Source of the DNA: JACMJP01 sp046160675
GTDB lineage: Bacteria > Bacteroidota > Bacteroidia > Chitinophagales > BACL12
DNA: 42,650 bases
Assembly (NCBI GenBank): GCA_046160675.1
Contig: JBJXHH010000187.1
Coordinates: forward strand, 1 to 42,650
Reading direction: 5' to 3'
Below the pieces are notes generated by a model, which worked only from the letters and a program-made list of their open reading frames with translations, was not told the DNA's origin and ran no database searches. This document shows, in pieces, positions 17,562 through 26,183 of this stretch; the first letter of the stretch is position 1, and each line of letters begins with the position of its first letter. Made by a program: the position numbers and the translations under genes.

Positions 17562-19160
17562 ATGATTTCCAATATATTTAGGTATATTTCTACCATACAA
17601 TTTCTAACTTTCAAACAATTATTTTATCAGGCTTACTATCCACTTAGAAAAAAGATAAGAGGGGTAAAAAGGCATACATACCCTTTTTATATTCCAGCCC
17701 AAAGTACTCCCACACGATTACAGGATTTCATTCCCGCCAAGCCATCAATTTTTTTTTCTTATGATCAGATTGATTTATCATTTCTGAACAAAGAAAAAAA
17801 ATTTAACCTCGATAATATAAACTGGTCTTTTTTTGATCATGGGCGTTTATGGAATTATAACCTCGTATATTTTGATTTCCTGAATCAGCAGAATATTTCC
17901 TCTGAGCAAGGGGTTTTATTGATACAAGATTTTATTAGAAAACTGCCTGATGCACCTACTGCTTTAGAGCCTTATCCAATTTCTTTAAGAGGTTTAAACT
18001 GGATAAAATTTTTTTCCAAAAATCAAATTCAAAACAATGATATTAATGCCAGTTTATATGCGCAGTATAAAATCCTTTTGGATAACATTGAGTATCATTT
18101 ATTACACAATCATATATTAGATAATGGATTTTCATTGATAGCAGCCGGTATGTATTTTTCAGATAAGCAGTTTTTTGAAGCAGGCAAAAAAATAATTGAA
18201 AAGGAAATTGAAAAACAAATTTTATCAGACGGAGCTCATTTTGAGAGAAGCCCAATGTATCATCAGGTATTGCTTGAGCATTTGATGGATGTGATCAATT
18301 TTCTGCAAAATAATAGATGGCAAAGTGATCAGAAGTTTTTATTGTTATTGAGGGAAAAGGCAGGCACAATGTTAGGGTGGCTTACAGGAATTACATTTCA
18401 AAATTATGAAATTCCATATGTAAATGACAGTGCTGAAAACATTGCGCACACAACTCCTGAATTAAGAAAGTATTCTGAATCTCTCGGAGTTTACCCCAGG
18501 GTAAGTAAACTTTTTGAGTCAGGATATAGATATTGGAAATTGGATAACGCTGAATTTTTTTTTGACGTCGGAGAACTTTCTGTTACTTATCAGGCGGGGC
18601 ATGCACATGCTGATACTTTTAGTTTTATTCTTCACATTGGGGGCAAACCATTTATTATTGACACAGGTACATCAACCTATGAAAAATGCGAAAGGCGATA
18701 TTATGAAAGATCTACTAAGGCGCACAATACAGTTGCTTATAATGATGAAAACTCATCTGATGTATGGTGTGTTTTCAGAACCGCAAAACGGGCATCTGTG
18801 AAAATTGTCCTTGAAGAGGAAAATGCAATACTTGCAACACATGACGGATATAAAAAGCATGCCGTAATACATGAAAGAAAATTTCAAAAACATGCGGGAA
18901 AAATTGTTCTGACTGATGAAATGAAAGGCAATATAAAACACCAGTCATACAGTTATTTTTATTTTCATGAAAATGTAAAAGCGAACTTGGTGAATAATAT
19001 TATCATTTCTGAATTTGCGGAAATGACGTTTATCGGCGCAGAACGCATTGAATTATTGGATTGTGAAATTGCTCATGGTTTCAACAGGCTAGTGCAGTCA
19101 AAAGCCTGCCGGTGTACTTTTCAAAAAGAAATGAGTACTGAAATCAGATTTGTAAATTGA
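17562..19160 (+). CDS. Heparinase II/III-family protein
   Basis: A 532-residue protein without a visible signal peptide. The N-terminal alpha/alpha toroid-like half (to about residue 310) includes WNYNLVYFDFLNQ and SLRGLNWIKF. The C-terminal heparinase II/III beta-sheet domain has QAGHAHADTFSF with His347, His349 and Asp351, then IDTGTSTYE and RSTKAHNTV, all typical of the family. These are polysaccharide lyases that cleave uronate-containing chains by beta-elimination. Members inside capsule operons lack export signals, and their role (cleavage, editing or modification of the product) is unclear. The gene starts 5 bases after asnB and overlaps the next gene (TTGA). Its presence implies a uronic acid in the glycan. 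Confidence 0.85.
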   Translation: MISNIFRYISTIQFLTFKQLFYQAYYPLRKKIRGVKRHTYPFYIPAQSTPTRLQDFIPAKPSIFFSYDQIDLSFLNKEKKFNLDNINWSFFDHGRLWNYNLVYFDFLNQQNISSEQGVLLIQDFIRKLPDAPTALEPYPISLRGLNWIKFFSKNQIQNNDINASLYAQYKILLDNIEYHLLHNHILDNGFSLIAAGMYFSDKQFFEAGKKIIEKEIEKQILSDGAHFERSPMYHQVLLEHLMDVINFLQNNRWQSDQKFLLLLREKAGTMLGWLTGITFQNYEIPYVNDSAENIAHTTPELRKYSESLGVYPRVSKLFESGYRYWKLDNAEFFFDVGELSVTYQAGHAHADTFSFILHIGGKPFIIDTGTSTYEKCERRYYERSTKAHNTVAYNDENSSDVWCVFRTAKRASVKIVLEEENAILATHDGYKKHAVIHERKFQKHAGKIVLTDEMKGNIKHQSYSYFYFHENVKANLVNNIIISEFAEMTFIGAERIELLDCEIAHGFNRLVQSKACRCTFQKEMSTEIRFVN

Positions 19161-20329
19161 AAAAAAGGATTTTATATCTTACTTATTTTTATGAGCCAGA
19201 CCTAAGTGCGGGATCATTCAGGAACACAGCACTTGCTGGGGCACTCAGTAAAGAACTGGGAGAGGCAGGCGATATATTTTTATTTACATCCCAGCCGAAC
19301 AGGTATCATACCTATAAAGTACAGGCACCTGCCCAGGAAGATATCGGGAATCTACACATCACAAGGATTTCCGTCCCCTCTCACAAAAACAAATTCTTTG
19401 ATCAGGCGAGAGCTTACAGGATGTATTACAAAATTGTTTTGCAACTGACACGAGATAGAAGTTATGATCTTGTATTAGTATCCTCAGGCAGGTTTTTTTC
19501 TTCACACCTGGGTTATAAGATTGCAAAAAACAAAAATATTCCTCTTTATCTTGATATCAGGGATATTTTTTCAGACACACTGAAACATGTAATACAAAAC
19601 AAATGGTACCAGAAGCCGCTGACTTTATTCCTTGAATACCTTGAAAAAAAACCATTCAAATATGCATCTCACATAAACTTAGTTAGCGAAGGATTTAAAA
19701 ACTATTTTATAAAGTACCCGGGTAGTTATACGTACTTTACTAACGGGATTGATGACGAATTTCTACAAAGCGGAAAACTAAATAACTGCCTCGAAAAACA
19801 AGTTTTGACAATCACCTATGCGGGAAACATTGGTGACGGGCAGGGGTTAGAAAAAATTATACCTGAGGCGGCAAAACAATTGAGTGGAAAATATCATTTC
19901 AAGATCATAGGTGACGGAGGTGCAAGGCCAGCCCTTCAAAAAAGGCTCGATGATCTCAAAGTGAAAAATGTTGAAATACTTGACCCTGTGAGCAGGAGTG
20001 AACTTTTGAAAGTATATGAAGACTCTGATTTTTTGTTCCTGCATTTAAACAATTATGATGCTTTTAAGAAAGTTCTTCCCTCAAAACTATTTGAATATGC
20101 AGCTTACCCAAAGCCTTTAGTTGCGGGGGTTTCAGGGTATGCAGAAGAATTCATTAATAGGTATGTTCCTAACACAATCCTATTTGCACCCGGCGATGTT
20201 GCTGGTTTGACTCAGCAGCTTGGCAATTACATTTATCAATCTTCTGAGCGCACAGAGTTTATAGAAAAATTCAGCAGAAGGAATATTGTAAGGGAAATGG
20301 CGAAAAACATTATTTTTTATTTAAAGTAA
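19157..20329 (+). CDS. Glycosyltransferase family 4 (WbuB-like)
   Basis: A 390-residue GT-B enzyme. It starts at a TTG (19157) that overlaps the upstream TGA; the residues after it, KKRILYLTYFYEPDLSAGSF, are the standard first strand and loop of WbuB-type enzymes, so the TTG start is well supported. A central VSSGRFFSSHLGYKIAK segment is followed by the second domain, ITYAGNIGDGQGLEKII (near residue 216), and the donor site LPSKLFEYAAYPKPLVAG. It transfers a sugar, possibly an N-acetyl-amino sugar, during repeat-unit assembly. It sits at the end of the wecB/AsnB/heparinase module and just before the two initiating transferases. Confidence 0.85.
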   Translation: MKKRILYLTYFYEPDLSAGSFRNTALAGALSKELGEAGDIFLFTSQPNRYHTYKVQAPAQEDIGNLHITRISVPSHKNKFFDQARAYRMYYKIVLQLTRDRSYDLVLVSSGRFFSSHLGYKIAKNKNIPLYLDIRDIFSDTLKHVIQNKWYQKPLTLFLEYLEKKPFKYASHINLVSEGFKNYFIKYPGSYTYFTNGIDDEFLQSGKLNNCLEKQVLTITYAGNIGDGQGLEKIIPEAAKQLSGKYHFKIIGDGGARPALQKRLDDLKVKNVEILDPVSRSELLKVYEDSDFLFLHLNNYDAFKKVLPSKLFEYAAYPKPLVAGVSGYAEEFINRYVPNTILFAPGDVAGLTQQLGNYIYQSSERTEFIEKFSRRNIVREMAKNIIFYLK

Positions 20330-20336
20330 AAAAGTT

Positions 20337-21302
20337 TTGACTGAAATAGGGATTTATAGTATTCTTTTTTTAGTTTTTTTTTGTGTAGAATATTATTATC
20401 TGAAAATTGCGAAAAAAAAGGGGTTGGTAGATAAGCCTAATGAGAGAAGTTCACATAATTATCTACCTGTAAGAGGGGGTGGTATTATTTTTCCGCTTGC
20501 AATACTTGCATGGTTTTTTTTAGCAGGTTCAAAAGAGTATTTCTTTCTTGTGGGGTTTTTAATCCTTTCAGTTATAAGTTTTATAGATGATATAAACCCT
20601 GTTCATTATCTGGTAAGATTGGTTTTACAAAGCTTAGCGGTCGTTTTGCTGATTTTACAGATGGAATATACTCAAAGTTTTAGCCTGTATTATATCATTT
20701 GTTTCTTAGTGTTGCTGTATTTTTTGAATATGTATAACTTCATGGACGGAATTAACGGGATGACAGGCTGTTACAGTTTAACAGCTTTTATTTCGTACTT
20801 GTACATAAATACTTATACTATGGCAAGTAACCTAAACCTGTTAGCCGGATATCTTACTATTGCAATTCTTGTTTTCTTGTTTTTTAATTTCAGAAAACAG
20901 GCATTAAGTTTTGCTGGAGATGTGGGTAGTATGAGCATTGCATTTGCTTTGGGATTTATGTTTTTGAGTTCTGATTCCGGGGAGGAGAACTTACAACTTT
21001 TTGTTTTCTTTTCTGTATACCTTGTAGATACTTTAACTACAATTATGCAGCGATTAAATAATAGGGAAAATATTTTTCTGGCTCACAGAAAACATTTGTA
21101 TCAGGTACTTAGCAATGAATTTTCGATAGATCAAAGGATAATAAGTATTGCTTACATGTCTTTACAAATGATTGTGAATTGTATTTTCATTTTTTCAAAT
21201 AGAAGTAGTTTTGTGGTAATTCTACTTTTATTAATACTCACAGTATTATGTGTTGGTTTAAAAATCAGATTATACAGAATTCTCCAACAACAATCTACCT
21301 GA
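20337..21302 (+). CDS. WecA/MraY-family polyprenyl-phosphate sugar-1-phosphate transferase
   Basis: A 321-residue polytopic membrane enzyme with about 10-11 helices. It transfers a HexNAc-1-phosphate (often GlcNAc) to undecaprenyl phosphate. Motifs are VDKPNERSSHNYLPVRGGG (about 31-49), an aspartate pair in SFIDDI (about 82), NMYNFMDGINGMTG (about 130-143), FAGDVGSMSIAF (about 192-203) and HRKHLYQVL (about 245). All the main Asp and His residues of the family are present. The only possible start is a TTG at 20337, 7 bases after the previous stop. A PglC-like initiating transferase follows directly, so this locus has two candidate initiators. Confidence 0.87.
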   Translation: MTEIGIYSILFLVFFCVEYYYLKIAKKKGLVDKPNERSSHNYLPVRGGGIIFPLAILAWFFLAGSKEYFFLVGFLILSVISFIDDINPVHYLVRLVLQSLAVVLLILQMEYTQSFSLYYIICFLVLLYFLNMYNFMDGINGMTGCYSLTAFISYLYINTYTMASNLNLLAGYLTIAILVFLFFNFRKQALSFAGDVGSMSIAFALGFMFLSSDSGEENLQLFVFFSVYLVDTLTTIMQRLNNRENIFLAHRKHLYQVLSNEFSIDQRIISIAYMSLQMIVNCIFIFSNRSSFVVILLLLILTVLCVGLKIRLYRILQQQST

Positions 21303-21308
21303 AAAACT

Positions 21309-21911
21309 ATGTACCAGCTGTTTATAAAAAATATCCTTGATATACTTTTTGGTACAGTATTGTTTATTCTCACCTTTCCGCTTTTTGTTATAATCTCTGT
21401 TTTATTGTTTTTTATAAACAAGGGGCAAATATTTTTTAGACAAATCAGGGTAGGTAAAAAAGAAAAGCTTTTTCGGGTGCTGAAATTCAAAACGATGATT
21501 GATACTGAAGATGGAAATGGTAATAGGCTTTCAGAGGATGAAAGAATAACTTCTATCGGTAAGTTTTTGCGCAAAACACACCTTGATGAAATCCCACAAT
21601 TTATTAATGTTTTGAAAGGGGAAATGAGTTTGATAGGCCCCAGACCTTTGCTGCCGGAGTACCTGCCACTTTACGACAAGTTACAAAGGCAAAGGCATTT
21701 TGTAAAACCTGGTATTACTGGATGGGCACAGGTTCAAAGCAATGAAATAAAATCCTGGGGCGATATTTTTGTATATGATAATTGGTATGTTGAACATATA
21801 AGTTTACTTACAGACATAAAAATATTTTTCTTCACCCTGAGAAAGATTGCTGTTGGAGTTTTTGCATCAGTGGAACAAAAGCCGAAGGAAAGGTTTACTG
21901 GAAAAAATTAG
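21309..21911 (+). CDS. PglC-like initiating sugar transferase (monotopic phosphoglycosyl transferase)
   Basis: A 200-residue protein, the short PglC-like form with one N-terminal membrane helix (about residues 4-34) and no WcaJ-type extra helices. The core has RVLKFKTMIDT, then HLDEIPQFINVLKGEMSLIGPRP with the catalytic Asp-Glu pair at residues 93-94, and VKPGITGWAQV. The terminal YDNWYVEHISLLTDIKIF segment is typical. It transfers a sugar-1-phosphate to undecaprenyl phosphate via a covalent Asp intermediate. Neighbours encode an aminotransferase (22879) and a 4,6-dehydratase (24155), so its donor is probably a UDP-4-amino or 2,4-diamino sugar. It shares the base at 21911 with the next gene (TAGTG). 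Confidence 0.9.
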   Translation: MYQLFIKNILDILFGTVLFILTFPLFVIISVLLFFINKGQIFFRQIRVGKKEKLFRVLKFKTMIDTEDGNGNRLSEDERITSIGKFLRKTHLDEIPQFINVLKGEMSLIGPRPLLPEYLPLYDKLQRQRHFVKPGITGWAQVQSNEIKSWGDIFVYDNWYVEHISLLTDIKIFFFTLRKIAVGVFASVEQKPKERFTGKN

Positions 21912-22879
21912 TGGGACATAATATTCTCATCACATCAGCGGGCAGACGAGTATCCTTAGTAAGAATATTTCGGAAAGAGCTACAGAAAAAATTTCCTGGA
22001 TCAAAAATAATTGCAGTTGACAGTAATCCAGAGTTATCAGCGGCTTGCAAAGTTGCTGATGTTTCCTTGCGAGTTCCTCCGGCTGACCATAAAGAATATG
22101 TAGAGGCACTACTCGAATTTTGTAGCTTCCATGATGTGGGAATGATGATACCAACTATTGATACTGAATTACAAACTCTATCGGATAACAAAATGAAACT
22201 GTTGGAAAAGGGTATTACCTGTGTGGTTTCAGAACCGGGGTTTATTAGTGTCTGCAGAAACAAAATAAAGGTTATTGATTTTTTTATTGAAAAAAATATC
22301 TCTACCCTGAAGCAATACAATAAACATGCGCTTACCTATCCTGTCATTGTAAAACCGGTTTCAGGCAGCGCTTCAAAAAACATTTTTATAGCGCAAGAAA
22401 AGATTGATATTCCTGAAAAAGTCTTTGCAGGTGAAGATTTTATCTATCTTCCTTATCTTGACCCAAAGAAGTTTTCTGAGTATACTGTTGATTTGTATTA
22501 TTCGAAAGATTATAAATTGAAATGTGTCGTGCCCAGAAAACGTTTAGAGGTTAGGGAGGGAGAAGTGAGTAAGGCAATTACTATAAAGAATAAAATTTGC
22601 CCTTACCTTTTTGAAAAAATTGAGTATCTTGAGGGTGTGCAAGGAGTGATAAACCTGCAACTCTTTTACAATGAGAAAGAGGGGCAGTTGTTTGCAAGCG
22701 AAATCAATCCTCGTTTTGGTGGCGGTTATCCTTTGAGTTTTCATTCCGGCGCCAATTTTCCGGCGATGCTTATTGAGGAGTATTACTTTAGCAAAACAAT
22801 TACTTACACGGAAAACTGGAAAGAAAACATAATGATGTTGAGGTATGATGATGAAATAATTTTTGAAAACAACGATTGA
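21911..22879 (+). CDS. ATP-grasp domain ligase
   Basis: A 322-residue ATP-grasp protein starting at a GTG that overlaps the preceding TAG. The N-terminal Rossmann-like part is NILITSAGRRVSLVRIF, followed by a substrate-proximal DSNPELSAAC segment. The ATP-grasp core has YPVIVKPVSGSASKNIF (about 141-157) and the metal/ATP-binding FASEINPRFGGGYPLS (about 258-273). It resembles the carbamoyl-phosphate synthase large subunit-like group. Such enzymes join a carboxylate to an amine using ATP. It lies between a PglC-like transferase and a PglE-like aminotransferase, where bacillosamine loci have the PglD acetyltransferase. It may amidate the new 4-amino group with an amino acid or other acid; this is inference. 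Confidence 0.85.
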   Translation: MGHNILITSAGRRVSLVRIFRKELQKKFPGSKIIAVDSNPELSAACKVADVSLRVPPADHKEYVEALLEFCSFHDVGMMIPTIDTELQTLSDNKMKLLEKGITCVVSEPGFISVCRNKIKVIDFFIEKNISTLKQYNKHALTYPVIVKPVSGSASKNIFIAQEKIDIPEKVFAGEDFIYLPYLDPKKFSEYTVDLYYSKDYKLKCVVPRKRLEVREGEVSKAITIKNKICPYLFEKIEYLEGVQGVINLQLFYNEKEGQLFASEINPRFGGGYPLSFHSGANFPAMLIEEYYFSKTITYTENWKENIMMLRYDDEIIFENND

Positions 22880-24018
22880 TGCTTAATCCGGATAAAAATG
22901 ATAGAATTTACCTGTCGCCGCCTCACCTCAGTGGAAACGAATTAGCATGCGTTCAAGATGCTTTAAATTCAAACTGGGTAGCACCCATCGGGCCAGCTTT
23001 AGACGGATTTGAAAGATTGATTTGTGAACAAACAAGTGCAAGTTATTGTGTTGCACTTCAGTCGGGTACAGCCGCATTACATATCGCACTTCTGATTCTT
23101 GGGGTAAAAAGGGATGATATAGTTATTATTTCAGATTTCACATTCCCGGCTTCAGCAAATCCTGTAATTTATACCGGGGCTGTTCCTGTTTTTGTTGATA
23201 TAGAAACAGAAACCTGGAACATCAACCCTGAACTTCTTGAATATGCGATTAAAGACTGTTTAAAAAATGGAAAAAAACCAAAAGCCATAATTGTTCCTCA
23301 TATCTACGGGATGCCTGCAAAAATGCAGGAAATCATGTCAGTTGCAAATGCACATGATATCCCGGTAATAGAAGATGCTGCAGAAGCTCTGGGGTCTACG
23401 TACAATGGTCGGCATGTTGGTTTATTCGGGGCTATTGGAGTTTTATCTTTTAATGGAAACAAAATCATAACTACTTCAGGGGGCGGGGCACTGATAAGCA
23501 ATAATCCGGAATATATTGTAAGGGCGAAATTTCTGGCAACACAAGCAAGGGATAAAATGCCTTACTATGAGCATTCTGAAATAGGCTACAATTATCGACT
23601 AAGTAATATTTGTGCGGCCATAGGAATAGGACAGATGACAGTACTAAAAGGAAGAATCCAACAAAGACGAAGAAATTTTGAAAAATACAAAACAAAGCTT
23701 GCAGATATAGATGAAATCTCCTTTTTGGAAGAACCTGAAGGGCATTTCAGCAACAGATGGCTGACAACGATTTTAGTAAACCCAACACCATTAAATCGTT
23801 TAACCCATGATGAAATAAGACTGCGCCTTGAGGAAGATAATATAGAATCAAGGCCGCTTTGGAAACCCCTTCATTTACAGCCCGTTTTCAAACAATATCT
23901 CAGCTATTCATCCGGAAATGCTGAAAAACTCTTCATTTCAGGCTTATGCCTCCCTTCAGGTTCAGCTCTGACCACTGCTGAATTTGAACGTATAATCCCA
24001 TGGATTCGGCAAAAATAA
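22879..24018 (+). CDS. DegT/DnrJ/EryC1/StrS (PglE-like) sugar aminotransferase
   Basis: A 379-residue PLP-dependent sugar aminotransferase. The ATG at 22879 overlaps the upstream TGA (TGATG); a TTG three bases earlier is a less likely start. It has LQSGTAALHIAL (cofactor phosphate loop), VIEDAAEALGSTY with the Asp that holds the pyridine ring, SFNGNKIITTSGGG with the PLP lysine at residue 195, and GYNYRLSNICAAIGIGQ. The family C-terminal features are present. Together with the PglF-like dehydratase (24155) it should convert a UDP-4-keto-6-deoxy sugar to the 4-amino sugar. It ends the compact operon; a 136-base gap follows. Confidence 0.92.
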   Translation: MLNPDKNDRIYLSPPHLSGNELACVQDALNSNWVAPIGPALDGFERLICEQTSASYCVALQSGTAALHIALLILGVKRDDIVIISDFTFPASANPVIYTGAVPVFVDIETETWNINPELLEYAIKDCLKNGKKPKAIIVPHIYGMPAKMQEIMSVANAHDIPVIEDAAEALGSTYNGRHVGLFGAIGVLSFNGNKIITTSGGGALISNNPEYIVRAKFLATQARDKMPYYEHSEIGYNYRLSNICAAIGIGQMTVLKGRIQQRRRNFEKYKTKLADIDEISFLEEPEGHFSNRWLTTILVNPTPLNRLTHDEIRLRLEEDNIESRPLWKPLHLQPVFKQYLSYSSGNAEKLFISGLCLPSGSALTTAEFERIIPWIRQK

Positions 24019-24049
24019 TCCAGGGAATATTTTGTGTTTGTTCTTATGT

Positions 24050-24087
24050 CACATTACCTTAGCCTACGTATCTGCATCTGTAATGTG
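24050..24087 (+). repeat. Inverted repeat upstream of the dehydratase gene
   Basis: CACATTAC at 24050-24057 is followed 22 bases later by its exact reverse complement GTAATGTG at 24080-24087. The pair lies in the 136-base gap before the dehydratase gene and ends 6 bases before a -7-like box at 24094. It has no following T-tract, so it does not look like a terminator. It could be an operator or a chance match. Confidence 0.3.
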
Positions 24088-24093
24088 TTCCGG

Positions 24094-24101
24094 TAGTTTT
24101 G
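24094..24101 (+). promoter_or_regulatory. Possible Bacteroidota -7 box for the dehydratase gene
   Basis: TAGTTTTG fits the Bacteroidota -7 consensus TAnnTTTG. It is 54 bases upstream of the ATG at 24155 in the only sizeable gap of the polysaccharide locus so far. No convincing TTG at -33 was found, so this is a weak call. Confidence 0.3.
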
Positions 24102-24154
24102 TAAATCATTTTATTTCAATCAAGTAATAGCAAGAGCCACACTTAATCCAGATT

Positions 24155-26098
24155 ATGCCACAGGCGTTACGCAACCTTGTTAACCAGGTTTTAGGTACCA
24201 GGATATTGTCAAAATGGATCGTTTTAGGTTTTGACATCATGGTCACAATGTTTACTTATTGTCTGGCATATATATTACGACACAATTTTGATACTCAAGA
24301 GATTTCTTTCAACATATTTGTGAGAGATTTAACACTTGTAACTACCCTTTATACCATTACTTTCCTCATATTCAGGTCTTACGAAGGAATTATAAGACAC
24401 TCAGGTATTGCTGATACAATTAGAATCGTTAAAGCTGGTATTGTAGCTACCCTGATTACAGTTTTAGTGGCAACCCTGAGTAGATATTTTGTTGTTGGGG
24501 TACCTGTTATGCCTACTTCCATTGCAATCATTCACTTCATTTTTAACATCTCCTTGCTAGTTCTAAGCCGCTATGGTATAAAAGTTTTGTTTTACCAAAG
24601 CAGTAAACAAAGCATGCTGCCGGAAGTAAATGTGATTATTTATGGTGCCGGAAGGGGTGGCGTAAATACTCTGAGGGCGTTGAAGGAGGATATGTTTAAA
24701 GAGTACAAAGTATGCGCTTTCATTGATGATTCGCCGGAAAAAGTGAACAAATTTTTAGAAGGGGTGAAGATATACCCTGTTTCTAAAATAGCACAACTCA
24801 TCAAAAAATATGAAGTGATTGAATGTATTATTGCGGATGATGAAATTACACATGAAGTAAAAAACCTAGTGGTAGAAAGATGCCTTACTAATAAAGTGAG
24901 CGTAAAACATCTGCCACCCATGGAAGACTGGATAAATGGCAAGCTCACCTCGCATCAGATCAAAAATATGCGTATTGAAGATTTACTTGAAAGGGACCCG
25001 ATAGATGTTCATGCGGCGAACATAAGTAAAGACATAGCAGGAAAATCAATTCTTATAACCGGTGCTGCCGGATCAATTGGTAGCGAACTTGTAAGACAGG
25101 TAATTTACTATAAGCCTAGAAAACTTATTATGCTGGATCAGGCTGAAAGCGGCCTGTATGACCTTCAAACTGAACTTTGGCTTGTTTCGCAACTCATGGA
25201 TGAAAATGTGATTGAAACCATTATCTGTGATATTACTCAAAAAGACAGGCTCAGTCAGGTTTTCAGAAAATACCAACCTGAAATTGTTTTTCATGCGGCG
25301 GCTTACAAACATGTACCCCTGATGGAAACAAACCCTGTGGAGGCTGTGCATGTAAACGTACTTGGTACAAAGAACATTGTTGATCTTTCCATTGAGCATC
25401 GTGTTGAAAAATTTATTTTCATTTCTACTGATAAAGCAGTGAACCCAACCAATGTAATGGGAGCTACCAAGCGGGCAGCAGAAATTTATGTAGACAACAG
25501 AAGTAAGCAATATCCAAACATTAAATTTATTACTACAAGGTTTGGGAATGTATTAGGCAGTAATGGCTCAGTGATCCCATTATTCAAAAAACAAATTGAA
25601 AATGGCGGACCTATTACTATAACTGATAAAGAGGTTTCAAGATACTTTATGACAATTTCAGAGGCTTGCCAACTCGTGTTACAAGCAGCTTCCCTTAGCA
25701 ACGGAGGAGAGATTTATCTGTTTGATATGGGGGAGCGGGTGAAAATATATGAATTAGCTAGAAAAATGGTTTTACTATCGGGCTTAACCCCTGACAAAGA
25801 CATAGAATTTATTTTTACTGGGTTACGCCCCGGTGAAAAACTACATGAAGAACTGTTAAATGACAGAGAAAATTCTTTGTCTACACCTAATCCAAAGATT
25901 ATGGTGGCTCGTACAGCAAGCTATCATACAAGACTAGTGGATTCTACTTTTTATAAAATTCAGGAAGCGGTTGACAATGCAGAACCCTTTGCTATTGTTG
26001 CACTACTCAAGGGCCTCATTCCTGAGTATATTAGCCGAAATTCAGCATTTTCAGACCTTGACAACGAAAGAAAAGTATTTAACATCTCAGAAGAGTAA
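24155..26098 (+). CDS. Membrane-bound UDP-sugar 4,6-dehydratase (PglF/CapD/FlaA1-like)
   Basis: A 647-residue long-type SDR. Four to five N-terminal hydrophobic segments (about residues 20-150) anchor it to the membrane. A first Rossmann domain follows with VIIYGAGRGGVNTL (about 165), then the catalytic SDR domain with ITGAAGSIGSEL (residues 301-312). In place of the SDR tyrosine it has Met435, with Lys439, in NVMGATKRAAE; this Met-x3-Lys pair is typical of the transmembrane dehydratases such as PglF. The product should be a UDP-4-keto-6-deoxy HexNAc for the upstream aminotransferase. It has its own gap and a possible promoter (24094), so it may be transcribed separately. Length is normal for the family. 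Confidence 0.92.
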   Translation: MPQALRNLVNQVLGTRILSKWIVLGFDIMVTMFTYCLAYILRHNFDTQEISFNIFVRDLTLVTTLYTITFLIFRSYEGIIRHSGIADTIRIVKAGIVATLITVLVATLSRYFVVGVPVMPTSIAIIHFIFNISLLVLSRYGIKVLFYQSSKQSMLPEVNVIIYGAGRGGVNTLRALKEDMFKEYKVCAFIDDSPEKVNKFLEGVKIYPVSKIAQLIKKYEVIECIIADDEITHEVKNLVVERCLTNKVSVKHLPPMEDWINGKLTSHQIKNMRIEDLLERDPIDVHAANISKDIAGKSILITGAAGSIGSELVRQVIYYKPRKLIMLDQAESGLYDLQTELWLVSQLMDENVIETIICDITQKDRLSQVFRKYQPEIVFHAAAYKHVPLMETNPVEAVHVNVLGTKNIVDLSIEHRVEKFIFISTDKAVNPTNVMGATKRAAEIYVDNRSKQYPNIKFITTRFGNVLGSNGSVIPLFKKQIENGGPITITDKEVSRYFMTISEACQLVLQAASLSNGGEIYLFDMGERVKIYELARKMVLLSGLTPDKDIEFIFTGLRPGEKLHEELLNDRENSLSTPNPKIMVARTASYHTRLVDSTFYKIQEAVDNAEPFAIVALLKGLIPEYISRNSAFSDLDNERKVFNISEE

Positions 26099-26154
26099 AA
26101 CCATCGTACATGTGTAACGTATAACCTGCCCGGTATCCTTATTTGGGCTCTGGT

Positions 26155-26162
26155 TATATTTG
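26155..26162 (+). promoter_or_regulatory. Possible Bacteroidota -7 box for wza-wzc
   Basis: TATATTTG matches TAnnTTTG, 22 bases before the ATG at 26184, in the 85-base gap after the dehydratase gene. A TTTG at 26142-26145 is too close to be a standard -33 element. The position suits a promoter for the export pair wza-wzc. Confidence 0.35.
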
Positions 26163-26183
26163 TGACCCATTTTGTAAAATTGG

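Noticed and set aside
25073..25510. 145-codon minus-strand frame inside the dehydratase gene
   Set aside because: It lies opposite conserved SDR motifs and has no recognisable domain; a chance frame.
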